From assembly GCF_016919445.1 (NCBI RefSeq), contig NZ_CP070356.1, positions 6,327,502 through 6,391,501 on the forward strand: a DNA stretch of 64,000 bases, given 5' to 3'. Both the position numbers and the translations under genes were made by a program. This DNA comes from Pseudomonas sp. PDNC002. Lineage in GTDB: Bacteria; Pseudomonadota; Gammaproteobacteria; Pseudomonadales; Pseudomonadaceae. The notes under the pieces were generated by a model. That model ran no database searches. It was not told where the DNA came from and worked only from the letters and a program-made list of their open reading frames with translations. This document shows positions 45,648 through 53,606 of this stretch, piece by piece. Position 1 is the stretch's first letter, and each line of letters begins with the position of its first letter.

Positions 45648-46187
45648 TCAACTACGCGATGGCATTTGTTGGGCGGTTTTGCTGAGCAGGAAGTCAAAGA
45701 CCAAAACAACGAAGAGTGCGAGATTCACCGCCCAGATTTCCATCTTCCCTGAAATCGCCAGCCCCAATAACCCGACATAGACCAGGTTGAAGCCAAACCA
45801 TTGCCAGCGTCTCTTGGTGTTGTGTACGAACAACCACAGCGTCGCCACTGCCAGGGCCGCGATGAAAAATGCTGAGCTTACGGAGTAACGGAACGAGAAA
45901 ACCGCTGCAATGACGAGGAGAAAGCTGGAAATCGAGAAACACAGAAAATCCACAAATATCCATTTCTCTTTGAGCTCGCCACTCGCTGCAAAGTGCTGGT
46001 GGTCTTCAATCGTAATTTTGAGCCGGAAGATAAATTGAAAAGCGATCCAGACCGTTTCGTCCCATAGCTCTATGAGTGACTTCAGGTTGACTTCAGGATG
46101 AGTGTTGAGCCAAGTGGTAATGGCAAGCTGGAGGCCCAGAATGACGGCCAGCCCCATGCTGAGATTTGCGCGCTGATAGAAGTTCAT
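45648..46187 (-). CDS. Small integral membrane protein, function unknown
   Basis: 179 residues from the ATG at 46187, chosen because GGAGG lies 4-5 bp upstream. Four hydrophobic segments are visible (LSMGLAVILGLQLAITTWL, FLCFSISSFLLVIAAVFSF, SSAFFIAALAVATLWLFV, WFGFNLVYVGLLGLAIS then IWAVNLALFVVLVFDFLL). It is clearly AT-richer than its neighbours, suggesting recent acquisition. No family recognised. Confidence 0.7.
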   Translation of the reverse strand: MNFYQRANLSMGLAVILGLQLAITTWLNTHPEVNLKSLIELWDETVWIAFQFIFRLKITIEDHQHFAASGELKEKWIFVDFLCFSISSFLLVIAAVFSFRYSVSSAFFIAALAVATLWLFVHNTKRRWQWFGFNLVYVGLLGLAISGKMEIWAVNLALFVVLVFDFLLSKTAQQMPSRS

Positions 46188-46305
46188 GCGGCCTCCGAAA
46201 GCAGGGTTCAGATGCTTCAGCGCACGACACTCCGACCACATCCCGCCGAACGAACATTAGTCTAGCCAGTACCGCAAGATTCGTTATACAGGCGAGGACC
46301 TTCAG

Positions 46306-47313
46306 CTAAGCCCTCACGCCCATTCGTTCCAATACGCCCCGCCCAACCACCCGCGTCGTCTCGATCCCGAAATCCACGCTCCCCTCCTCCCGCAGAAACT
46401 CATCCACTGCCGCGTCAATCCGATCCGCCAACTCCGGCAACTGCCAGTAATGCCGCAGTAGCATGCCGGCGCTAAGGATGGCGGCGAGGGGGTTGGCGCG
46501 GCCAGTGCCGGCGATGTCGGGGGCGCTGCCGTGGACGGGTTCAGCCAGGGCGCGGTCGATGCCGAGGTTGAGCGAGGGCGCCAGGCCCAGGCCGCCGCCC
46601 CAGTGGCTGGCGAGGTCGGAAAGGATGTCGCCGAAGAGGTTGGTGGTGACGATGAGGTCAAAGGATTCGGGGCGTTCGACCAGTTGCAGGGCGGCAACGT
46701 CGACCAGGCGTTCGTCGAGAACGTCGCTCCAGCCGTCTTCGGCCAGCATGTCGCGGCAGGTGTCGCGGAACAGGCCGCAGGTGAGCGGCAGGACGTTGGC
46801 CTTGTGCACGAGGGTGATGCGCCTTGCGTGGCGCAGGCGGGCCAGTTCGGCGGCGCCAGCGGCGAGGCGCTCGCAAGCAACGCGGCTGATGACCCGTTCG
46901 GCGATGGCGACGCCTTCGGCTTCCCAGTGTTCGCGGCCGCTGTAGAGGCCTTCGCTGTTCTCCCGCAGGACCATGAGGTCGATGCCGGCGCGGGGCGAGA
47001 CCACCGGGCGCGAACGCACGGGGCGCAGGTTGAGGTTCAGCGCCAGCGTCTGGCGCAGGCTGAGGATGGCGCTGCGGTAGCCCTCGACCTTGTGGCTGGG
47101 CGAGGAGACCGCGCCGAACAGCCCGGCGCCGCAGGCGCGCAGGCGTTCATAGGTGGCGTCGGGAACGGAGGTGCCGTGGCGCTGGAAGCAATCCCAGCCG
47201 GCCTCGGCTTCCTCTACCTGCAAGTCGGGCAGCAGGCGTTGCAGGACCTCCACGGCGACGGGCACGACCTCGCGGCCGATGCCGTCGCCGGGGATGACGC
47301 AGAGGCGGCGCAC
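46306..47313 (-). CDS. Isocitrate/isopropylmalate dehydrogenase family protein
   Basis: 335 residues with a GTG start at 47313, 10 bp after the carbonic anhydrase stop, with GAGG in between; the frame runs on through the carbonic anhydrase gene but is a shadow there. A decarboxylating beta-hydroxyacid dehydrogenase: CVIPGDGIGREVVP start, substrate-binding LRQTLALNLNLRPVR and LRENSEGLYSG, and metal/NAD regions NLFGDILSDLASHWGGGLGLAPS and EPVHGSAPDIAGTGRANPLAAILSAGMLL. It is shorter than LeuB and may act on isopropylmalate, tartrate or homoisocitrate; the real leuB is normally elsewhere. It is in an operon with a CO2-converting enzyme, and its reaction releases CO2. Confidence 0.85.
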   Translation of the reverse strand: MRRLCVIPGDGIGREVVPVAVEVLQRLLPDLQVEEAEAGWDCFQRHGTSVPDATYERLRACGAGLFGAVSSPSHKVEGYRSAILSLRQTLALNLNLRPVRSRPVVSPRAGIDLMVLRENSEGLYSGREHWEAEGVAIAERVISRVACERLAAGAAELARLRHARRITLVHKANVLPLTCGLFRDTCRDMLAEDGWSDVLDERLVDVAALQLVERPESFDLIVTTNLFGDILSDLASHWGGGLGLAPSLNLGIDRALAEPVHGSAPDIAGTGRANPLAAILSAGMLLRHYWQLPELADRIDAAVDEFLREEGSVDFGIETTRVVGRGVLERMGVRA

Positions 47314-47323
47314 CGCGCGCCTC

Positions 47324-47968
47324 TTACGCTTGGCCGAGCGGGCGCAGGCGGTACTGCGGCGGCAGTTGGTCGAGTCCGCTGACAGTGACGTTGAGGTCTT
47401 TCCAGATGCCGTCCTTGATGCCGTAGATGCAGCCATGCACGGAAATCTTCTGCCCGCGGTGCCAGGCGTTCTGGACGATGCTGGTGTGGCTGACGTTGGC
47501 CACCTGCTGGATGACGTTGAGCTCGCAGAGGCGATCGACGCGCTCTTCTTCCTTTTCGAACTGGGCGAGGTGGTCGCGGTACTCGTAGGCAAGGTCGCGG
47601 ATGGTGCGCAGCCAGCCGTCGATCAGGCCGAGCTGGGTGTGCTGCAGCGCGGCGCGCACGCCGCCGCAACCGTAGTGGCCGGTGACTAGGATGTGCTTGA
47701 CCTTGAGCACGTCGACGGCGAACTGGATGACCGACAGGCAGTTGAGGTCGGTGTGCAGCACGACGTTGGCGACGTTGCGGTGGACGAACAAATCGCCGGG
47801 CAGCAGGCCGACGATCTGGTTGGACGGCACGCGGGCGTCCGAGCAGCCGATCCACAGGTATTCGGGAGTCTGCTGGCGGGCCAGTTTGGCGAAGAACTCG
47901 GGGTCCTCCTCCTTGATGGCTTCGGCCCAGCGAGCGTTGTTATCGAACAGTTCCTGCAGGTCGTTCAT
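47324..47968 (-). CDS. can: Beta-class carbonic anhydrase
   Basis: 214 residues, ATG with GAGGAG upstream. Interconverts CO2 and bicarbonate in the cytoplasm. Zinc ligands Cys42, His98 and Cys101, with Asp44-Arg46 dyad (WIGCSDARVPSNQI and GHYGCGGVRAAL). Corresponds by context to P. aeruginosa PA4676 (psCA3). It is followed at once by the isopropylmalate dehydrogenase-like gene. Confidence 0.95.
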   Translation of the reverse strand: MNDLQELFDNNARWAEAIKEEDPEFFAKLARQQTPEYLWIGCSDARVPSNQIVGLLPGDLFVHRNVANVVLHTDLNCLSVIQFAVDVLKVKHILVTGHYGCGGVRAALQHTQLGLIDGWLRTIRDLAYEYRDHLAQFEKEEERVDRLCELNVIQQVANVSHTSIVQNAWHRGQKISVHGCIYGIKDGIWKDLNVTVSGLDQLPPQYRLRPLGQA

Positions 47969-48031
47969 GTCCGGCTCCTCATCATTGGCTGCCGCACCTT
48001 ACGCAGGGCGGGCGCGACTGACAAGCTGCGT

Positions 48032-49276
48032 TCAGCGCGCCGCGTTGAGGCGCCACCAGCGTGGCGGACGCGGGGCCTGCTGCAGCGCCAGCTGGTGCCA
48101 GGCGTCGTGCCAGGCCTCGCCTTCGGCGGCGAGGCGCGGCCAGTCCAGCGTGCGCCGATCCAGGGCGCTGAGCAACTCGGTTTCCAGCCAGCCATGACCG
48201 GCGCGCAGGGCGTCGGCGAATCCGGGATCGGCCAGGGCGCGCTGGTGGACGGTTTCGAAGCGCCACCAGAGGGAGCGCTCCACGGGGTCGTCTTCGCGGC
48301 TGAGCAGCCCTTCCCCCGCGCCCTCCTCGAAGCCCAATGGCTGGAACATCGACAGGCACGGAGCGGAGGTGCCGGTGGCGGCCAGGCTCGGCGATTCGCC
48401 GTCGAGCCGGGCGATGAGGCTGGCGGTGGTTTGCGATGGGCGCCAGAAGCTGCCGGCGTGCATGCACACCTGGCGGTTGTCATGGCGATGGAAGTGATGG
48501 CCGCGATGGCCATGGCTGCGCAGGGCGACGACCAGCGCCAGCCAGTCGACCTGGGTCGGGCAATGGGCGAGGAAGTCTTCGTTGAGCTGGCGGCGCTGGT
48601 GCGCCCCGGCTACCCAGGGCAGTACGCGGCCATCGAAGGCGCGGGCGAAGTGAAAGTCGCCCCGGCCGTTCCAGCAGCCGAAGCGGCGTGCCTGGGTTTC
48701 CAGGTTGGGGCTGGCGAGGTCGTACTCATGGCCAAGGGTCAGGGCGTTGGAGATGGCCCAGCGCTCGACCTTCTTCGCCGCCCACAGGCGCCCGGCGGTT
48801 TCCAGCACCCACGCCTCGTCGCGGTCGGCGATGAGGAAGCTGTTGTCGTAGCGCATGCGTTTGTTGCGAAAGCCGGCCGGGCCGCCCTGGCCGTGGCGCT
48901 CCAGCAGCTCGGTGATGACCGCCAGGGCTTCGCCGGCGCTGCCGCCGCGTTCGAGGCCCAGGCGCAACAGGTCCATACCCAGCAGGGCCTCGCCCTCGCG
49001 CTGGGTCAGCTTGGTGAATACGGCTTCGTTGCCGATGGCCACGCCCCGGTCGTTGACGCCCATTTCGGCGCCCCACAGCCAAGCGGGCTGGCTGAGGATG
49101 ACGGCATGCCGCTCGGCGCGCTGGGGGATGTCGAGGTAGGTGGTGCGTACCGTCGCCGCGCGATCACCGCTCACGGCCGGCAGGCGGACCAGGCGTTGCG
49201 CTTCGGCGGGCTCGCGGTCGCTGTTCTTGGCGAACCAGGTGGCGCCGCCGCTACGCAATACCAAGGTGTCGCACAT
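48032..49276 (-). CDS. C69/secernin-like Ntn-hydrolase (putative dipeptidase)
   Basis: 414 residues from the ATG at 49276 (GAGAGGAG upstream). The start MCDTLVLRSGGATWFAKNSDREPAEAQ places a Cys at position 2, which would become the catalytic N-terminal nucleophile after Met removal, as in peptidase family C69/U34 and secernins. Further family-like blocks are AEMGVNDRGVAIGNEAVFTK and YDNSFLIADRDEAWVLETAGRLWAAKKV. Its 5' end overlaps the amine oxidase by 26 bp, so the two are translated from one message; both could act on amino-group-containing compounds. Confidence 0.85.
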   Translation of the reverse strand: MCDTLVLRSGGATWFAKNSDREPAEAQRLVRLPAVSGDRAATVRTTYLDIPQRAERHAVILSQPAWLWGAEMGVNDRGVAIGNEAVFTKLTQREGEALLGMDLLRLGLERGGSAGEALAVITELLERHGQGGPAGFRNKRMRYDNSFLIADRDEAWVLETAGRLWAAKKVERWAISNALTLGHEYDLASPNLETQARRFGCWNGRGDFHFARAFDGRVLPWVAGAHQRRQLNEDFLAHCPTQVDWLALVVALRSHGHRGHHFHRHDNRQVCMHAGSFWRPSQTTASLIARLDGESPSLAATGTSAPCLSMFQPLGFEEGAGEGLLSREDDPVERSLWWRFETVHQRALADPGFADALRAGHGWLETELLSALDRRTLDWPRLAAEGEAWHDAWHQLALQQAPRPPRWWRLNAAR

Positions 49277-50639
49277 ACTCCTCTCCGTCGTCGGTCGCGA
49301 TGAGCACTTCCCTCGCCGCGCGTTCCCCGGCCTCCACGGCTCCATCGAAATAGCCCATCCAGCGCGTCGCCGTCTCGGTGCCGGCAAAGTGCAGGCGCCC
49401 GTAGGGTTCGCGCAGACGCGCCGCGCCGCTGCTCCAGAGTCCTGGCGGGAAGAGTGCGGCATAGCAGCCACGGGCGAAGGGTTCCTCGGCCCAGGACTTG
49501 TCCACGTAGTCGATGGGCTTGAGCGCTTCCTCGCCGAAGTAACGGGCGAAGCATTCCAGTACCTGGGCGCGCCGCAGGTCGGCCGGGCGCGCGTTCCACT
49601 GCCGCGCCTCGTCGCCTTCGATGAAGCCGAGCAGCACGCCACGCTGGGAGTCGGGGACGCTGTTATCGAAGGTCAGGCGCACCGGGCCGGTCTCGCTGGT
49701 GGCCTGGCCGGAGAGGCCTTTGTCGCGCCAGAACGGTTTGTCGTACATCGCCATGCACTTGATCACCGCGCCTTGCGGCAGGCGCTGCAGGAGTTGGTCG
49801 CGCCAGCTCGGCAGCAGCGGTTCCTGGGTGATACGCAGCAACTGGGTGGGCGGGATGGCAAAGATCACCCGCGATGCGTGGTGCACGCCGTGGTCGCTGA
49901 CCAGCTCAACGCCACCGTCGTCCTGGCGCAAGGCGCGCACCGGCTCGCCGGTGATCACCGCTTCATCGCCCAGGCGCTCGGCGAGGTTCTGGCAGATACG
50001 CTGGGAGCCGCCGAGGATGCGGTCCTGCTGGGCGCCACCTTCGACGCCGAGCAAGGTGTCGAGGTCGGTGCCGCTGCGGATGTAGAAGAGGACGTGGAGG
50101 AATGAGAGGTCGTGGGGGCTGGCGGCGAACACCGCGCCGCTCATCAGCTCGAAGATCTTGCGGCCGGTAGCGGTGCGCACGTTGCGGCGCAGCCATTCGG
50201 CGAAGGTCAGGCTGTCCCAGAGGGGCGCTTTCGGATGCAGGCTGGGGTCGTTGAGGGGGATTTCCCGCGCCATGCGGTCCAGCCGCACATGGGCTTGCAG
50301 CACGTCGAGCAGCGCGTGCGGGGCGAGACGGGGGATGGTGCCGCGGTAGGGCTTGAGCCGACCGCCGAACAGGGTGAGGTTGTCGCCCCGGTTCCATTGC
50401 GGGTAGGTCGACAGGTCGAGTTCGTCGAGCAGGGAGAGGATGCGTTCCTGGGTCGGGCCGACCCACTGGCCGCCGACCTCGACCACTTCACCACTGGCGA
50501 AGCGGTGGTTGAGGGTGCGCCCGCCAACGCGCTTGTTGGCTTCGAGCACTTTCACCCGCCGTCCGGCCTGCGCCAGGCGCCAAGCCGCGGTAAGCCCCGA
50601 AATACCGGCGCCCACCACGATCACATCGCTGCGATTCAT
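49251..50639 (-). CDS. Flavin monoamine oxidase family protein
   Basis: 462 residues. N-terminal FAD motif MNRSDVIVVGAGISGLTAAWRLAQAGRRVKVLEANKRVGGRTLNH, then GGQWVGPTQ, the substrate domain, and C-terminal FAD-contact segment GRLHFAGTETATRWMGYFDGAVEAGERAAREVL, all typical of the MAO/polyamine oxidase group. Likely oxidises an amine to aldehyde with H2O2 release. AAGG precedes the ATG. First gene of a two-gene unit with the C69 hydrolase. The substrate is not identifiable from sequence. Confidence 0.9.
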   Translation of the reverse strand: MNRSDVIVVGAGISGLTAAWRLAQAGRRVKVLEANKRVGGRTLNHRFASGEVVEVGGQWVGPTQERILSLLDELDLSTYPQWNRGDNLTLFGGRLKPYRGTIPRLAPHALLDVLQAHVRLDRMAREIPLNDPSLHPKAPLWDSLTFAEWLRRNVRTATGRKIFELMSGAVFAASPHDLSFLHVLFYIRSGTDLDTLLGVEGGAQQDRILGGSQRICQNLAERLGDEAVITGEPVRALRQDDGGVELVSDHGVHHASRVIFAIPPTQLLRITQEPLLPSWRDQLLQRLPQGAVIKCMAMYDKPFWRDKGLSGQATSETGPVRLTFDNSVPDSQRGVLLGFIEGDEARQWNARPADLRRAQVLECFARYFGEEALKPIDYVDKSWAEEPFARGCYAALFPPGLWSSGAARLREPYGRLHFAGTETATRWMGYFDGAVEAGERAAREVLIATDDGEEYVRHLGIA

Positions 50640-50891
50640 GTTTGCGACCTTTTTTCTTGTTGTTATTGGCCTTAAGGGTAAGCCAGGAATCGGTGTCGGA
50701 AAAACCCGATCGGCGGGAAATTTCTCAATATCTGCGGGGGAGTCGAGATCGCGGACGGCGCGGGGCGCGCTGGGGTGGAATCACGCGCGGTGTGAGGTGC
50801 CGAGATAGAGGCGTGCTTCCATATGCCGGGAGAGATGCCCTGGCAGGAACGGATCTTGGCCGCGAGGGCCTGCACCGTGTGCCGAAGGTGC

Positions 50892-51690
50892 CGGGAATCG
50901 CGGATAGAATCCGCTCCTACGAGAGCCGGGGGTTTCGGTGCGTGGTTTTTTCCCTCACCTCAGCCCTCTCCCGGAGGGAGAGGGGCAGTGGGTGCCGGCT
51001 GACACTGTGATGCACGCCTGCTGCGACATGCTGGAAGGGGCGCCTTGTAGGGGCGGACCTTGGTCGCGAAGGTCTGAACCGTATAGCGAGGGTGCAGGGG
51101 ATCGCGGATGGAATCCGCTCCTACGAGAGCTGGGGGTTTCGGTGCGTGGTTTTTCCCTCACCCCGGCCCTCTCCCAGAGGGAGAGGGGGCAGTGGGTGCC
51201 GGCTGACAGCGTGATGCACGCCTGCTGCGACATGCTGGAAGGGGCGCCTTGTAGGGGCGGAGCTTGGCCGCGAAGGACATGGACCATGTAGCGAGGGTGC
51301 AGGGAGTCGCGGATAGAATCCGCTCCTACGCGAGCTGGGGGTTTCGGTGCGTGGGTTTTTCCCTCACCCCAGCCCTCTCCCGGAGGGAGAGGGGGCAGTG
51401 AGTGCCGGCTGACAGCGTGATGCACGCCTGCTACGACATGCTGGAAGGGGCGCCTTGTAGGTGCGGACCTTGGCCGCGAAGGTCTGAACCGTATAGCGAG
51501 GGTGCAGGGGATCGCGGATGGAATCCGCTCCTACGAGAACCCAGGGTTTCGGTGCGTGGTTTTTCCCTCACCCCAGCCCTCTCCCGGAGGGAGAGGGGGC
51601 AGTGAGTGCCGGCTGACGCCATGGTTCCCGCCCGCGCCGAACAGTCCCCTCTCCCTCCGGGAGAGGGTTAGGGTGAGGGGCCTTCGGGGC
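50892..51690. repeat. Array C: ~204-bp compound units of REP plus CTCTCCC palindrome
   Basis: The palindrome CCCTCTCCCGGAGGGAGAGG recurs with its centre near 50970, 51173, 51379 and 51583 (periods 203, 206, 204), then a last variant at 51653, 70 bp on. Each long unit also holds CTTGTAGGGGCGGACCTTGG, a spacer, and a REP half (ATCGCGGATGGAATCCGCTC followed by CTACGAG). The final 70-bp spacer is the reverse complement of the spacer type in arrays A and B (CCATGGTTCCCGCC...CCGAACAG). The array fills the gap between the amine oxidase gene and rimI. The first ~250 bp after 50640 hold no visible gene. Confidence 0.95.
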
Positions 51691-51694
51691 CGGC

Positions 51695-52147
51695 TCAATC
51701 GACCAGGGTGCAAGCCATCACCAACGCGTCTTCACGCCCCCCCACCGCGGGGTAGTAGTCGCGGCGGCGGCCGATTTCGTTGAAGCCGTAGCGCTCGTAC
51801 AGGCGGTAGGCAGGTCCGTTGGAGGCGCGCACTTCGAGGAAGCACTCCACCCCGCCACGCTCATGGGCACGCTTCATCAGGTGTTCCAGCAGGGCCAGGC
51901 CCAGGCCGCGGCCCTGGCTTTCCGGCTTGACGGTGATGTTGAGCAGGTGCGCTTCGTCGAGGATCAGTTGGATCACGCCGTGACCAACCTGCTGGCTGCC
52001 TTCGAACATGACCCAGCACTCGTAGCTCTTCAGGCCATCGGTGAAGGTGCCGCGCGTCCAGGGGTGGCTGAAAGCGGCGTATTCGATCTTGAGTACGGCA
52101 TCGAGATCCGCCTCGGTCATCGGGCGGAAGGTAACGGCATCGCTCAT
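51695..52147 (-). CDS. rimI: Ribosomal protein S18-alanine N-acetyltransferase
   Basis: 150 residues from the ATG at 52147, overlapping the holD-like gene by 4 bp. GNAT fold with acetyl-CoA motif KPESQGRGLGLALLEHLMKRA and RimI-type VECFLEVRASNGPAYRLYERYGFNEIGRRRDYYP. Acetylates the N-terminus of S18. The larger frame upstream reads through the neighbour gene and is not coding. Confidence 0.95.
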   Translation of the reverse strand: MSDAVTFRPMTEADLDAVLKIEYAAFSHPWTRGTFTDGLKSYECWVMFEGSQQVGHGVIQLILDEAHLLNITVKPESQGRGLGLALLEHLMKRAHERGGVECFLEVRASNGPAYRLYERYGFNEIGRRRDYYPAVGGREDALVMACTLVD

Positions 52148-52989
52148 GCGGGTATCTGACTCATCCAGCGCTGCCGAACGCGGCGCATGGCGCGCCAGAG
52201 ATCGGCTTTCAAAGTAGGTTCCTCGGCCAGGCGCTCGAGGCCCGGCAGTGCCCAGGCGACGCCCAGGCCTTCGACCTGCAGCTCGCGCAGCAGGGACTCT
52301 TCGTCCGCCTCGCCGGCGTAACGCACAGCGGGCATGCCAACCAGCCACAGGCAGGCGCTCGGGCCGCCCTCTTCCAGGCGCGCCGCCACGAAGCCCTGGA
52401 CGAATTCGCGGGCAGCCTGTGGGCCCTGGTCCATGCTGCCACCGGCAAACAGCGGCCAGCGCACCGGCTCGCCGAGCAATTGTGGGCTGTCCGGCAGGCC
52501 GGCAGCACGTAGCAGGTCCTTTAGCAGCAGGTAGGCCGGATCGCGGCTGGCCAGCGGTTCGCCGGTAGGCAACTCCACCAGCAGCGTGCACTCGCCGGCG
52601 CGCAGCAGTTGCAGGGCGAAGCGCGGCGGCGGCGCGATGGGCGCACGAACCACGGGCTCGGCTTCGGGCTCGGCCTGTACCGCCGCGGTCGGGGTGGCGG
52701 GCGCGGTGGGCTTGGGCATCAGGCGAGCAGCGATCGAGCCGGGCTCGGCTCCCGGCGCCGCGCTCGGAGCGGCAACCGGAGCAACCTCGCGTACGCGTTC
52801 GGCGATGGGTGCCGGCGGCGCGGTATCGACGACAACGGGCTCGGGCGCTTCCAGCAGCTCCGGGCGCGACGGGGCGGCGAACGGCAAGGCCACGCGCGGC
52901 AGCCAACTGGCGACCTGCATGGCGCCAAGGTAGGCGCGGCGACGGGCTTCTTCGATCAAGGGGCGTTTACCTGTGGGTGGTGCCTGCAC
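52144..52989 (-). CDS. HolD-like protein (candidate DNA polymerase III psi subunit)
   Basis: 281 residues with a GTG start at 52989; a TTG start 10 codons later (MIEEARRRAYLGAM) is also possible, and neither has a clear ribosome site. The N-terminal short helix EARRRAYLGAMQVASWLPR is followed by a long Ala/Pro linker and a C-terminal alpha/beta domain (CTLLVELPTGEPLASRDPAYLLLKDLLRAAGLPD, WPLFAGGSMDQGPQAAREFVQGFV). In E. coli rimI is preceded by holD, and the gene in this position in P. aeruginosa (PA4679, from memory) was described as a cryptic psi subunit. Psi would bridge chi and the clamp loader. Sequence similarity to E. coli HolD is not evident by eye. Confidence 0.6.
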   Translation of the reverse strand: MQAPPTGKRPLIEEARRRAYLGAMQVASWLPRVALPFAAPSRPELLEAPEPVVVDTAPPAPIAERVREVAPVAAPSAAPGAEPGSIAARLMPKPTAPATPTAAVQAEPEAEPVVRAPIAPPPRFALQLLRAGECTLLVELPTGEPLASRDPAYLLLKDLLRAAGLPDSPQLLGEPVRWPLFAGGSMDQGPQAAREFVQGFVAARLEEGGPSACLWLVGMPAVRYAGEADEESLLRELQVEGLGVAWALPGLERLAEEPTLKADLWRAMRRVRQRWMSQIPA

Positions 52990-53040
52990 GGGCAGGCCGA
53001 CACGACGAGGCAGGATTGTCGCGTGAAACGCGCCGGGGGG

Positions 53041-53067
53041 AAAGGCCAGCCGGCGGAGAGCCGGCCT
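53041..53067 (-). terminator. Possible terminator of the three-gene secreted-protein operon
   Basis: On the minus strand a GCCGGC-TCTCC-GCCGGC stem-loop is followed by TGGCCTTTCCCC, just after the last gene of the cluster. The T-run is poor. Confidence 0.4.
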
Positions 53068-53072
53068 GCGGG

Positions 53073-53588
53073 TTACGGCGTGCCGAAAACGTAGATGTTG
53101 CCGGTGAGCTTGACCGCGCCGGTGGCCTGGTAGGTCAACAGGTTGGTCTGTTGCAGGCCGCTGCCGGAGACCTTGCCCTGGTTGGAGCCCCCCAGGGTGA
53201 ACTGCAGGTTGGTGGCGCTGGCGTTGGTCAGCCCGACTTTCATGGCCTGGCGGTTGAACAATGCGCCGTCGCCGTTGAAGCCGTTATTGATGGTCACCAT
53301 GTCGATGGACATGCCGTCGAAACTGAAGGTGCCCTTGATGTTGTCCAGCACGATGTAGCCGGTGCTGTTGAGCGGCTGGATCGCCAACCGTGCTCCGCAG
53401 CCGCCGGTGCATCGGGTATCGCCTGGATTGGCGGCGAGATTGAAGTTGACGCTCAGGCTGACGCCATCCTGGCCACTGACATCGGCCATTTCACTGTCGT
53501 CCAGGCCGCGCATTTCGCCGTGGGCGAGGGCGGCGGCGAGGAGCAGCAGCGGTCCCAGGAGTCGGCTCGAAAGGCGTGCTTGTTTCAC
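53073..53588 (-). CDS. Secreted 'SGQ-motif' protein, third gene of the cluster
   Basis: 171 residues with a GTG start at 53588, chosen because GAGGAG lies 8 bp upstream; an ATG five codons earlier has no ribosome site. Signal peptide KQARLSSRLLGPLLLLAAALAHGE is followed at once by MRGLDDSEMADVSGQDGVSLSV, the acidic SGQ motif shared with the two upstream genes. The rest is beta-rich and Gly/Asn-rich (GYIVLDNIKGTFSFDGMSIDMVTINNGFNGDG, NLQFTLGGSNQGKVSGSG) with one possible disulphide loop (CTGGC). It is similar in style to FilA/DUF6160-type envelope proteins of Pseudomonas and Acinetobacter. Function unknown. Confidence 0.75.
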   Translation of the reverse strand: MKQARLSSRLLGPLLLLAAALAHGEMRGLDDSEMADVSGQDGVSLSVNFNLAANPGDTRCTGGCGARLAIQPLNSTGYIVLDNIKGTFSFDGMSIDMVTINNGFNGDGALFNRQAMKVGLTNASATNLQFTLGGSNQGKVSGSGLQQTNLLTYQATGAVKLTGNIYVFGTP

Positions 53589-53606
53589 GGCGAGTCTCCT
53601 CATGCG

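Noticed and set aside
53590..53603. ATG start at 53603 for the third SGQ-motif gene.
   Set aside because: The GAGGAG ribosome site lies between this ATG and the GTG at 53588, so the GTG is the better start.
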